NCBI GenBank assembly: GCA_963776225.1 | Contig: CAVZLL010000004.1 | Coordinates: 1,178,001-1,242,000 of the forward strand | Direction: 5' to 3' | Origin: Bog-756 sp963776225 | Lineage (GTDB): Bacteria; Actinomycetota; Acidimicrobiia; Acidimicrobiales; RAAP-2 | Length of the DNA: 64,000 bases | Shown here: positions 46,139 to 54,325 of the stretch, one piece after another | Layout: each line of letters opens with the position of its first letter | How positions within the stretch are numbered: the first letter of the stretch is position 1 | Translations under genes and position numbers: made by a program | Notes under the pieces: model-generated | The model's database searches: none | Told to the model about the DNA's origin: nothing | The model's input: only the letters and a program-made list of their open reading frames with translations

Positions 46139-47572
46139 ATGACCCGCGGGGTGGTCGGCATCGCCGGGTACGTGCCCTATCGGCGGCTCCAGCGGGCCGA
46201 GGTGGCGCGGGTCTTCGGCACCGGGGGCGGCAAGGGAGCACGGGCCGTGGCCTCCTACGACGAGGACACCACCACCATGGGCGTCGAGGCGGCCCGCCTC
46301 GCGCTGCGCGCCGTCCCCTCGGCCGCACCGGACGCGGTCTGGCTGGCCACCGCCACCCCCGCCTACCTGGACAAGACCAACGCGAGCGCCGTCCACGCCG
46401 CCCTCCGCCAGCCCTCCGGTGTTGCCGCCTTCGACTTCGGGGGCGCGCTCCGCTCGGGGGTCGGGGCCCTCCGCACCGCGCTCGTCGCACCGGGATCGGG
46501 AACCACCCTGGTGGTCCTCGCCGATCTGCGCGACGGCCTGCCCACCTCGGCCGACGAGTCGGCCGGGGGCGACGGGGCGGCGGCGGTCCTGGTGGCAGAC
46601 GACGCGGCGGGCACCCCGGTCATCGCCGAGTACCTCGGTGGGGCCTCGGTCAGCGACGAGTTCCTCGACCGGTGGCGGACGGCAGGGGACCGGCGCTCGA
46701 GGACCTGGGAGGAGCGGTTCGGCGAGACCCGCTACCTCGAGCTCGGGGCCGAGGCGTGGGAGGCGGCCCTCAAGGCGGCCGGCACCGTCGCCGCCCAGAT
46801 CGACTCGGTGGCGGTGACCGGCATGCACGGCCGGGCGGTGCGGTCACTCGGCCGCACGCTCGGAGTGGGCGAGGGGGTCCTCGCCGACGACCTCGGAGCC
46901 ACCGTGGGCCAGACCGGGACCGCCCATCCGGGGCTCCTGCTCGCCGCCCTGCTCGAGGCGGCCGAGCCCGGCCAGCTGGTGGCGGTGGTCTCACTCGCGG
47001 ACGGGGCGGACGTGCTCGTCCTGCGGGTCACCGATGCGATCCGCAACTGGGTGCCGGCCACCCCGGTCGCCGCCCAGATCGCGGCGGGGGCCGACCTCCC
47101 CTACGGCACGTTCCTCTCCTGGCGGGGCATGGTCACCCCCGAGCCGCCGCGCCGCCCCGAGCCCCAGCGGGTCTCCTCGACCGCCGCCTGGCGCAACGAG
47201 TGGTGGAAGTACGGCTTCGTCGGCACCCGGGACCGGACCTCGGGCGCCGTGCACCTGCCGCCCTCGCGGGTCTCGATGCGCGGGGGCGCGGTCGACGACA
47301 TGGAGCCGATCGGTCGGGCCGACGCCGAGGCGACCATCGCGACCTACACCATCGACCGGCTGGCCTACTCGCCGAGCCCTCCGACCGTCTTCGCGGTCCT
47401 CGACTTCGACGGTGGTGGCCGCTTCCCGGTGGAGCTCACCGACGTCGACCCCGACACGGTGCAGATCGGCGACCGGGTGACGATGACCTTCCGCTCCCTC
47501 TACACGGCGGACGGGATCCACGACTACTTCTGGAAAGCCAAGCCGGTGCGCACGTCCGCCGCCGGTGCCTGA
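46139..47572 (+). CDS. HMG-CoA-synthase-like protein fused to DUF35 OB-fold domain
   Basis: 477 residues from ATG 46139 with GGGAGCAGG upstream. The N-terminal ~310 residues have the thiolase/HMG-CoA-synthase fold (GVVGIAGYVPYRRLQRAEV, VWLATATPAYLDKTNASAVH, VLADLRDGLPTS). At the active-site Cys position there is Gly/Ala-rich AFDFGGALRSGVGAL, so it is probably not a synthase. The C-terminus is an OB domain (VFAVLDFDGGGRFPVELTDV, IGDRVTMTFRSLYT). Such proteins accompany a thiolase (next gene) as scaffold or aldolase partner, like the DUF35 partner of Ltp2. Confidence 0.82.
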   Translation: MTRGVVGIAGYVPYRRLQRAEVARVFGTGGGKGARAVASYDEDTTTMGVEAARLALRAVPSAAPDAVWLATATPAYLDKTNASAVHAALRQPSGVAAFDFGGALRSGVGALRTALVAPGSGTTLVVLADLRDGLPTSADESAGGDGAAAVLVADDAAGTPVIAEYLGGASVSDEFLDRWRTAGDRRSRTWEERFGETRYLELGAEAWEAALKAAGTVAAQIDSVAVTGMHGRAVRSLGRTLGVGEGVLADDLGATVGQTGTAHPGLLLAALLEAAEPGQLVAVVSLADGADVLVLRVTDAIRNWVPATPVAAQIAAGADLPYGTFLSWRGMVTPEPPRRPEPQRVSSTAAWRNEWWKYGFVGTRDRTSGAVHLPPSRVSMRGGAVDDMEPIGRADAEATIATYTIDRLAYSPSPPTVFAVLDFDGGGRFPVELTDVDPDTVQIGDRVTMTFRSLYTADGIHDYFWKAKPVRTSAAGA

Positions 47573-47604
47573 ACGCGGGACGCGGACGAGGGAGAGGAGC
47601 ACAC

Positions 47605-48795
47605 ATGGCCTCACACGGGATCAAGGACCGGGTGGCGATCGTCGGCATGGGGTGCACCCGCTTCGCCGAACACTGGGACAAGAGCCTCGACGACCTCATC
47701 GTGGACGCCTCCCAGGAGACGTTCGCCTCGGCCGGGGTGACCAAGGACGACGTGGACGCCTACTGGTTGGGCACCGCGCAGTCCGGGATGAGCGGGATCA
47801 CCCTGGCCCGCCCCCTCCAGCTCGCCGGCAAGCCGGTGACCCGGGTGGAGAACTACTGCACGACCGGATCAGAGGCGTTGCGGGCCGCCGCCTACGCGGT
47901 CGCGTCGGGCGCCTACGACATGGCCATGGCGGTCGGTGCCGAGAAGGTCAAGGACTCCGGGTACCAGGGCCTCAACGCCTTCCCGGTCCCGGGCGACGGC
48001 ACCGCACGGACCCTCACCGCGGCGGCCATGTTCTCGATGGTCGCCCCGGCCTACGCCAAGAAGTACGGGGTCGGCGAGGACGAGCTCTCGGAGGTCCTCG
48101 CCCGCATCTCGTGGAAGAACCACCAGAACGGGGCGCGCAACCCGCGGGCCCAGTTCCGCCGCGAGGTCTCCCTGGAGACCATCTGCGCCTCGCCGCGGGT
48201 GGCCGGTCGCCTCGGGGTGTTCGACTGCGCCGGCGTGGCCGACGGCGCGGCGGCGGCCGTCGTGGTCCGGGCGGAGGACGCCCACCGCTACACCGACCGG
48301 CCGCTCTACCTCAAGGCGCTCTCCTTCGCCGCGGGCAGCGGGTCGGGGCTCATCGACCCGGACTACGACTACACCTGGTTCCCGGAGTGCGCGCAGGCGG
48401 CAGCGGACGCCTACCGGCAGGCCGGGATCACCGACCCGAGGAGTGAGCTGGCCATGGCCGAGGTCCACGACTGCTTCACCCCGACCGAGCTGGTCCTCAT
48501 GGAGGACCTCGGGTTGGCCGAGCGCGGGACCGCCTGGAAGGAGGTGCTCGCCGGCACCTTCGATCGGACCGGTCCCCTCCCGGTCAACCCGGACGGCGGC
48601 CTCAAGAGCTTCGGCCACCCGGTGGGCGCGTCGGGACTCCGCATGCACTTCGAAGCCTGGTTGCAGCTGCGCGGGGAGGCGACGCCCGAACGGCAGATCG
48701 ACACCGACCGCACCCTCGCCCTCGTCCACAACCTCGGGGGCTATCCCGGCGAGATGGTCTCGTTCGTCTCGGTGGTCGGCACCCAGCCGGACTGA
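47605..48795 (+). CDS. Thiolase family protein (acetyl-CoA acetyltransferase / Ltp2-like)
   Basis: 396 residues, ATG 47605 after GGAGAGGAG. The thiolase fold is whole: RVENYCTTGSEALRAAAYAV (Cys nucleophile), MAEVHDCFTPTELVLMEDL, GLKSFGHPVGASGLRMHFEA and LALVHNLGG. HDCFT and GHPVGA supply catalytic His/Cys positions for SCP2-type thiolases; in Ltp2-like proteins the family does retro-aldol cleavage of sterol side chains rather than thiolysis. It starts 32 bases after the OB-domain gene, so both are cotranscribed and probably form a complex. Confidence 0.88.
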   Translation: MASHGIKDRVAIVGMGCTRFAEHWDKSLDDLIVDASQETFASAGVTKDDVDAYWLGTAQSGMSGITLARPLQLAGKPVTRVENYCTTGSEALRAAAYAVASGAYDMAMAVGAEKVKDSGYQGLNAFPVPGDGTARTLTAAAMFSMVAPAYAKKYGVGEDELSEVLARISWKNHQNGARNPRAQFRREVSLETICASPRVAGRLGVFDCAGVADGAAAAVVVRAEDAHRYTDRPLYLKALSFAAGSGSGLIDPDYDYTWFPECAQAAADAYRQAGITDPRSELAMAEVHDCFTPTELVLMEDLGLAERGTAWKEVLAGTFDRTGPLPVNPDGGLKSFGHPVGASGLRMHFEAWLQLRGEATPERQIDTDRTLALVHNLGGYPGEMVSFVSVVGTQPD

Positions 48796-48850
48796 CCGCG
48801 CCGGCCGGCCGTCGCCGGTGCGTCGGGTGCCCGGCGGGACGGACCGGCCC

Positions 48851-49555
48851 TCAGGCCGCTCCGGCCTCCGCCTCCCGCTCGTCGAGCAGGGCCCACCATG
48901 CGTCCGCTGCACGCCTGGCCGCCCGGGCAACCTCCTCGGGGTCGGCCCCGAGCTCGCAGAGCGCGTCGAGCGCCCAGTCGCCGTGGTCGGCGTCGAGGTC
49001 GGCGTGCACGTCCCAGAAGGTGGTGCCGGCGCGGTCCATGCCGTAGTGGCTGCGCAGGCCCTCCGCCTTCGAGGAGGCGATCCGGGCGGCCTGGGACTCG
49101 TAGGCGGCCAGACCCGAGAGCGCGGCGACCGGCCCCTCGCCGGCCAGGGACCGGTAGGTCCCGACGAGTGCCCGGGACGCCGGACCGGGGCCGGTCGCCC
49201 GGGCCGTCGCCGGAAGTGCGGCTGCGAAGCGGTCGAACAGGTCGAGGTGGGCCTCCGGCCGGCCCCGCTCGTCGGCCAGGTTGCGCGCGACCAGCGATGC
49301 CGCGGCGGGCTCGTCCTGGTCGGTGAGACGCTCGACGACCGCGGCCAGCACGACCGGGAGCACCGCCTCGAACCCGCGGTAGTGGACGGCGTACTCGGCG
49401 AGCTCCTGCCGGTCGAGGAGCCCCGCCTCCCATCTGCGGTAGAAGGGGTGGGCGAGGAGCTCTCTGCCCTGGAGGGCGGCGGTGAGCGCGCCGACGAGCT
49501 CGGTGCGCGAGCGGGCCACGGGGAGCGGAGCGGTGGAGATCGGATCAGGCGCCAT
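48851..49555 (-). CDS. Haem-oxygenase-like diiron (TenA/CADD-type) protein
   Basis: 234 residues, mostly helical. Motifs of the iron-containing redox (HDO) family: LLAHPFYRRWEAGLLDRQEL, the Glu in ARNLADERGRPEAHLDLFDR, and FWDVHADLDADHGDWALDAL, which supplies the His-x-x-x-Asp-x-x-His pair. HDO proteins such as CADD and BesC cleave or oxidise small organic substrates using two irons. The function here is unknown. It is convergent with the thiolase. Confidence 0.8.
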   Translation of the reverse strand: MAPDPISTAPLPVARSRTELVGALTAALQGRELLAHPFYRRWEAGLLDRQELAEYAVHYRGFEAVLPVVLAAVVERLTDQDEPAAASLVARNLADERGRPEAHLDLFDRFAAALPATARATGPGPASRALVGTYRSLAGEGPVAALSGLAAYESQAARIASSKAEGLRSHYGMDRAGTTFWDVHADLDADHGDWALDALCELGADPEEVARAARRAADAWWALLDEREAEAGAA

Positions 49556-49564
49556 GCCGCATCC

Positions 49565-49588
49565 TATCCGGCCGGACCCGGCCGGATA
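49565..49588 (-). terminator. Hairpin after SepX/GlpR-like gene
   Basis: TATCCGGCCG and its complement form a 10-bp stem with a GACC loop, in the 42-base gap between two minus-strand genes, just after the stop at 49598. No U-tract. Confidence 0.55.
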
Positions 49589-49597
49589 CCCGGCTGA

Positions 49598-50371
49598 TCA
49601 GTGGGCGACGGCCCGGCCGGTCGAGGGGTGGCCGTAGCGTTCCGCCATGGCGCGGGCGGGGTTCGCCGGGCCCCGTGCGATCGCCCCGACGGGCGCCTCG
49701 GGGTCGGCCGGGTCGATCCCGTCGAGCGGGTCGAACCAGTCGATGCGCGGGCCGAGGTACCGCAGCTTGCGCTCGCGCTCTTCCGCCTGTTGGCGCAGGC
49801 GGACCAGCAGCGTGACGTAGACGGCTGTCGCCATCCCCGCGAGCAGCGTCACGATCCAGGCCGATGACGCGCCGGGCGCGAAGCCGACCAGGAAGCTGAC
49901 CACGACGAGACCGCACAGCACCGCCAGGGTGTCGCGCCGGCGCCGCGCGGCGACCCTGCGCGCATGGCCGTCGGCGATCCGCGGTCCGGGATCGGGCGGC
50001 CCGCCCGGCCGCAACGGCCGGCCCGCCGGAACCGCGACCGGAGCACGCGTCGGCTCGGGCGCCGGCTCGCCGAGGAAGGCCAGTGCCGGACGGGGGAGCT
50101 CCTTGGCACCGACCACCGAGAGCACCGGCGGGGTGTCGGCACCCGGTACGTGGATCCCCGAGGGGCTCCGGCCGGCGCCGTCGATCGTGTGCAGGCGGTA
50201 GGCGGGGGCGACGATCGGCTCGGGTGCCGAGTGCTCGAGGACCCGCAGCTGGTGGTGGAAGTGGCTGATCGAGTGGACCCCGTCCGCGAGCCGGGACCGA
50301 CGCTTCATGAGGCTGGGGCCGAGGATGGCCGCCCACGCCAACACGATGATGATCGCCACGACCATGGGCAT
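49598..50371 (-). CDS. SepX/GlpR-like membrane protein
   Basis: 257 residues, ATG 50371 after GAGGAG. One N-terminal helix (MVVAIIIVLAWAAILGPSLM), a basic stretch (RRSRLADGVHSISHFHHQLRVLE), a disordered linker, then two helices (LAVLCGLVVVSFLVGFA and WIVTLLAGMATAVYVTLLV) and a coiled stretch RQQAEERERKLRYLGPR. This order matches the actinobacterial GlpR/SepX divisome protein; the N-terminal 'RRSRLAD....FRRQLRVLE' part is the best match. Assignment is moderate. Confidence 0.65.
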   Translation of the reverse strand: MPMVVAIIIVLAWAAILGPSLMKRRSRLADGVHSISHFHHQLRVLEHSAPEPIVAPAYRLHTIDGAGRSPSGIHVPGADTPPVLSVVGAKELPRPALAFLGEPAPEPTRAPVAVPAGRPLRPGGPPDPGPRIADGHARRVAARRRRDTLAVLCGLVVVSFLVGFAPGASSAWIVTLLAGMATAVYVTLLVRLRQQAEERERKLRYLGPRIDWFDPLDGIDPADPEAPVGAIARGPANPARAMAERYGHPSTGRAVAH

Positions 50372-50583
50372 CGGCTCCTCGACCTACCTCTGGTGCGGTG
50401 AGCAGCCTACGAAAGGCGGACGCCGCGGTGGTGGATGGTCAGGGACCGACAGGCGTCACCTGGACCACCATGTCGGCGGTCCGGCAACCCCTCCCCGGTA
50501 CGATCCCCCGGTTGTACACCCCCGGCCGGCCGCGCTCAACCGCGGCGCCGCGCCCCAGGTGGCGGCGCGCGGAGCGGGTGCGG

Positions 50584-51426
50584 TCAGCGCGTCCGGCGCC
50601 GCGTGCCGTGCGGGACCGCCCGTGCCGACCACCGGCCCGCTCGCTGCTCGACGGCCACCGCGACGCCGAAGGCGGAGGAGACCGGCTCGTCCGAGAGCAC
50701 CTCGCCAACCGGGCCGGACGCCACCAGCCGTCCCTCGCGGAGCAGGGCGGCATGGGTGACTCCGGCCGGGATCTCCTCCAGGTGGTGGGTCACCAGCACC
50801 AGCGGGGGCACCGAGGGGTCGGCCGCCAGACCGGCGAGCCGCTCGAGCAGGCGCTCGCGTGCGCCGAGGTCCAGGCCCGCGGCGGGTTCGTCCATGAGCA
50901 CGAGCTCGGGACGGGCCATGAGGGCGCGGGCCAGCAGGACCTGCTGCCGCTCCCCCTCGGAGAGGAGTCCGAAGAACCGCTCGGCGAATGCAGCCCCGCC
51001 GAGCCCGGCCTGATCGAGCAGCGCGGCGGCTTCTTCCCGGTCCGCGGTCGTGTACTCGTGCCACCACGTCTCGAGGGCCGCGTGCCGGCCGGTCAGCACC
51101 GCATCGAGGGCCGGCAGCTCGGGTCGGAGGCTGCGCGCGATCGAGGCGCTCACCACCGCGATGCGGCAGCGCAGCTCGCGCATGTCGACCCGGCCGAGCC
51201 GCTCGCCGAGGATCTCCACGACGCCGCCGGTCGGCCAGAGCGAAGCACCGGCGACCCGCAGCAGGGTCGTCTTCCCCGAGCCGTTGGGTCCGAGCAGCGC
51301 CCACCGTTGACCCGGCGCGACCACCCATGACACCCGGTCGAGGATCGCGATGCCGCCGCGGACCACCGACACCACGGACAGGCGGACCGCGGGCCCGGCG
51401 CCGTCCGACGTCGTCTCCGCCAGCAC
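50584..51426 (-). CDS. ABC transporter ATP-binding protein
   Basis: 280 residues from GTG 51426. Walker A GPNGSGKTTLLRVAG, signature LLSEGERQQVLLARALMARP, Walker B LVLMDEPAAGLD and H-loop LVLVTHHLEEIPAGVTHAAL. It resembles soluble ABC ATPases of the YlmA/iron-molybdenum type; no permease gene is beside it, so the partner is elsewhere. It begins 7 bases after the ychF stop and is probably cotranscribed. Confidence 0.88.
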   Translation of the reverse strand: MLAETTSDGAGPAVRLSVVSVVRGGIAILDRVSWVVAPGQRWALLGPNGSGKTTLLRVAGASLWPTGGVVEILGERLGRVDMRELRCRIAVVSASIARSLRPELPALDAVLTGRHAALETWWHEYTTADREEAAALLDQAGLGGAAFAERFFGLLSEGERQQVLLARALMARPELVLMDEPAAGLDLGARERLLERLAGLAADPSVPPLVLVTHHLEEIPAGVTHAALLREGRLVASGPVGEVLSDEPVSSAFGVAVAVEQRAGRWSARAVPHGTRRRTR

Positions 51427-51433
51427 CGCCCCG

Positions 51434-52519
51434 CTACACCTGGAACCGGAACTCGACCACGTCGCCGTCCTGCATGCGGTAGTCCTTCCCCTCGATACGG
51501 GCCCGCCCGGCGGCCCGTGCCGCGGCGAGCGAACCGGCCGCCACCAGGTCCTCGTAGCCGACGATCTCCGCCTTGATGAAGCCGCGCTCGAAGTCGGTGT
51601 GGATGGTGCCGGCCGCCTTCGGCGCGGTGTCCCCGGCGTGGATGGTCCAGGCCCGCGCCTCCTTCGGGCCGGCGGTGAGGAAGGTCTGCAGCCCGAGGGT
51701 CCGGAAGCCGACGTGGACCAGCTGCACCAGTCCCGACTCCTCCTGGCCGTAGCCCGAGAGGAGCTCCGCGGCGTCCGCCGGGTCGAGGGCGGCGACCTCG
51801 GACTCGATCTGGGCGGAGAGCACCACCGACTCGGCGGGAGCCACCAGCGCGCCGAGCCGCGCCCGGAGACCGGTGTCGCCGAGCGCCACGTCGTCGACGT
51901 TGAACGCGTAGATCACCGGCTTGGCGCTGAGCAGGTGGAGGTCGGCGAGCAGCGCCGGGTCGACCTCGCCGCCTGCGGCGGCCGCGGCGATGGTGCGTCC
52001 GCCGTCCAGGATCTCGCGGGCCTGCTCGGTGGCGCGCAGCGCGGGTGCCAGCTCCGGCTGCTTGCGCACCTCCTTCGCCAGTCTCGCCAGCCGGTGGTCG
52101 ACGGTCTGCAGGTCGGCCAGGACGAGCTCGGTGTTGACGGTCTCGATGTCGTCGGTCGGGTCGATGCGGCCGTCCACGTGGATCACGTCGGGGTCCTCGA
52201 AGACGCGGACCACCTGGCAGATCGCGTCGCACTCCCGGATGGCGGCCAGGAACTGGTTCCCGAGCCCCTCCCCCTCCGACGCGCCCTTCACGATCCCGGC
52301 GATGTCGACGAAGGTGACCGTGGCCGGCACGATCTCCTCCGACGCGAACAGCTCGGCCAGCCGGTCGAGGCGGGGGTCCGGCACGGCCACCACCCCCACG
52401 TTGGGGTCGATGGTGGCGAACGGATAGTTGGCGGCCAGGACCTCGTTGCGGGTCAGGGCGTTGAACAGGGTGGACTTCCCCACGTTGGGGAGGCCGACGA
52501 TGCCGATGGACAGTCCCAC
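51434..52519 (-). CDS. ychF: Redox-regulated ATPase YchF (OLA1 family)
   Basis: 361 residues, the usual length. GTG 52519 follows GGAGGAACC. G1 motif GIVGLPNVGKSTLFNAL, NYPFATIDPNVGVV, DIAGIVKGASEGEGLGNQFL, and the C-terminal TGS-like end FIKAEIVGYEDLVAAG and EGKDYRMQDGDVVEFRFQV. The N-K-x-D motif is replaced, as in all YchF proteins (they bind ATP). A ribosome-linked housekeeping protein. Confidence 0.97.
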   Translation of the reverse strand: MGLSIGIVGLPNVGKSTLFNALTRNEVLAANYPFATIDPNVGVVAVPDPRLDRLAELFASEEIVPATVTFVDIAGIVKGASEGEGLGNQFLAAIRECDAICQVVRVFEDPDVIHVDGRIDPTDDIETVNTELVLADLQTVDHRLARLAKEVRKQPELAPALRATEQAREILDGGRTIAAAAAGGEVDPALLADLHLLSAKPVIYAFNVDDVALGDTGLRARLGALVAPAESVVLSAQIESEVAALDPADAAELLSGYGQEESGLVQLVHVGFRTLGLQTFLTAGPKEARAWTIHAGDTAPKAAGTIHTDFERGFIKAEIVGYEDLVAAGSLAAARAAGRARIEGKDYRMQDGDVVEFRFQV

Positions 52520-52609
52520 GGGTTCCTCCGGAGTGGCCGCCGGCGGGGACCGACGGTGCGCGGGACGCGAGACTAGGTGATCGCCCGCGGCGCCCGGGTC
52601 CCGGCCGGT

Positions 52610-53344
52610 TCAGGCGTTCGGTGCCGAGACCAGGTACTCGCTCATGGTCGAGCTTCGGAGGCGGGCCATGTCGAGGCAGGCCTGCACGCTTTCGAGCATC
52701 CGGGCCACGTGCGCCTGGAGCTCCTCGGGGGACGTCGCGTTGAAGAAGAGCATCGGGTCGGCCACGTGTGCGGCGGAGGGCCACCCCTCGTCGACGATGC
52801 CGCCGATCTCGGGCGCCTCCTCGGTGAGCGCGCGCACCACCTGGTTCCGCACGTAGCGGGTCCGGGGCTGCAGCTCGCCCGAGACCGGGGACTGGGTCCC
52901 GTGCCAGCGTCGGATCCATTCCGCGTCGTCGAGGCCGGCCGGCCGGTGGATGAGGGCGACGGTCAGCACCCCCGGGGAACGGGCGCCGTCGGGCCAGTCC
53001 CGGGGCCCGGCGTGGGGGGTGGTGCCGTAGTCCTCGTAGAGCGATTCGACCACCAGGTAGGACGCCATCCGGAGCCCGAGTCCGGCGAGGGCCGATTCGA
53101 CCCCCTCCCGTCGCTCGTAACAGTCCAGCCAGCACGAGATCTCGGCCACGTGGGGCTCCTCGCCGTCCGGCGCAGGGGCCGGAGAGGGCGCGGCCGCCGC
53201 ATCGGAGTCGTGGACGTTGATCCCGATGCCGCGGCCCCCGGCCGCCTGCAGGCGGGGAACCGTCTCGGAGAGGAGCCGGTCCCGCAGCGCGTCGCCGGCC
53301 ACCGGGTCGGCGGGACCCCAGAGCAGCGTGACGACCTTCTCCAC
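52610..53344 (-). CDS. EthD-domain-like protein
   Basis: 244 residues from GTG 53344. Two related halves of dimeric alpha/beta-barrel character: KVVTLLWGPADPVAGDALRD and LTVALIHRPAGLDDAEWIRR followed by WHGTQSPVSGELQPRTRYVR and HVADPMLFFNATSPEELQAH. The pattern 'hydrophobic strand, D..W...WH....P' fits EthD-type domains. Its gene follows the carboxymuconolactone decarboxylase-like gene by ten bases. Substrate unknown. Confidence 0.72.
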   Translation of the reverse strand: MEKVVTLLWGPADPVAGDALRDRLLSETVPRLQAAGGRGIGINVHDSDAAAAPSPAPAPDGEEPHVAEISCWLDCYERREGVESALAGLGLRMASYLVVESLYEDYGTTPHAGPRDWPDGARSPGVLTVALIHRPAGLDDAEWIRRWHGTQSPVSGELQPRTRYVRNQVVRALTEEAPEIGGIVDEGWPSAAHVADPMLFFNATSPEELQAHVARMLESVQACLDMARLRSSTMSEYLVSAPNA

Positions 53345-53354
53345 CGCCGGGCGG

Positions 53355-53867
53355 TCAGCGGCCGGTCGGGGACGGCACCCGGCAGGCACCGTCGATGTCG
53401 AAGACCTGGTTGAAGCGGCCGAGGGCGAGCCACGAGCCGACGCACAGGGCCAGGTCGACCAGCTCGTCGTCGGTGAACGCGGCGTGCAGCCGGCGCCACA
53501 GCTCCTCGTCCATGCCCCGGTGGTCGGTCGCGTAGCGATCGGCGAACTCGGCGGCGAGGCGCTCGCGCTCGTCGAGCTGGTCGGTCGCCGCCGGGGTCCC
53601 GACCGCCTCGTAGAACGACTCGGGCACGGCGTCCGGGTCGGCCGCCCGTGCGGGGACGTCACGGGCGGTCCGCCAGTCGAGGCAGAGGGCACACCCGTTG
53701 ATGCGGGCGAGGGTGATCCGGGCAGCCTCGAACTCGCGCAGCGAGAGGGTGGAGCGCTCGTAGACGGCGCTGCTGTAGCCGGCTGCGGCACCGGTCAGCG
53801 GCGTCGCCAGCTCGGTCCAGACGTAGACCAGGGGATCCCGGTCAGCGGGGACGGTGACCCGGGGCAT
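53355..53867 (-). CDS. Carboxymuconolactone decarboxylase-family protein
   Basis: 170 residues. The core EFEAARITLARINGCALCLDWR (C-x2-C) is the AhpD-like motif, followed by ERERLAAEFADRYATDHRGM and FTDDELVDLALCVGSWLALG. The two cysteines could form a redox disulfide as in AhpD. Probably cotranscribed with the EthD-like gene; both are often found with steroid or aromatic degradation genes, though no substrate can be named. Confidence 0.85.
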   Translation of the reverse strand: MPRVTVPADRDPLVYVWTELATPLTGAAAGYSSAVYERSTLSLREFEAARITLARINGCALCLDWRTARDVPARAADPDAVPESFYEAVGTPAATDQLDERERLAAEFADRYATDHRGMDEELWRRLHAAFTDDELVDLALCVGSWLALGRFNQVFDIDGACRVPSPTGR

Positions 53868-53891
53868 GCGACCTCGACCGGCTACGTGGGC

Positions 53892-54221
53892 TCAACCGGC
53901 GGCGGGGGTCGGCAACCGCCGGACCACCCGTCCGGCGAGGCCGGTCACGAACTGGAGCCACTGCCGGTCGCCCGAGAGCCAGAGCCAGAGCTCGCGCCGG
54001 TAGGCGACAACCGCGTCCACGAAATCCTCCCGGGTGCACCCGGCCGGCTCGAGGGCCGGTTGCCACCTGCTCCAGAGCCAGACACCGATGCAGATGTCGT
54101 CGCTGAACCCGTCCCGCCAATTGGCTCCGTCGAGGAGCGCCTCTCGCAGGCCGGCCTTGAGATCGACCGGCTCGTCGGGGAACTCCAGCCTCGGGCCCCC
54201 ATCCACCTCGAACACGGTCAC
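53892..54221 (-). CDS. Conserved hypothetical protein
   Basis: 109 residues from GTG 54221. Composition is soluble with Trp-rich helices: RDGFSDDICIGVWLWSRWQPA, REDFVDAVVAYRRELWLWLSGDRQW. An ATG is not available in frame. I do not recognise the family. It lies 24 bases before the carboxymuconolactone decarboxylase-like gene on the same strand. Confidence 0.6.
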   Translation of the reverse strand: MTVFEVDGGPRLEFPDEPVDLKAGLREALLDGANWRDGFSDDICIGVWLWSRWQPALEPAGCTREDFVDAVVAYRRELWLWLSGDRQWLQFVTGLAGRVVRRLPTPAAG

Positions 54222-54325
54222 GTCACCCACATTACCCAGAACGCCCGACACGGGACCGGCGGAAACGGCCGCCCCGACCGGTCGCCAATCGTCCCTGTTC
54301 AGCGCCACACCGGACCGGAACCTGC

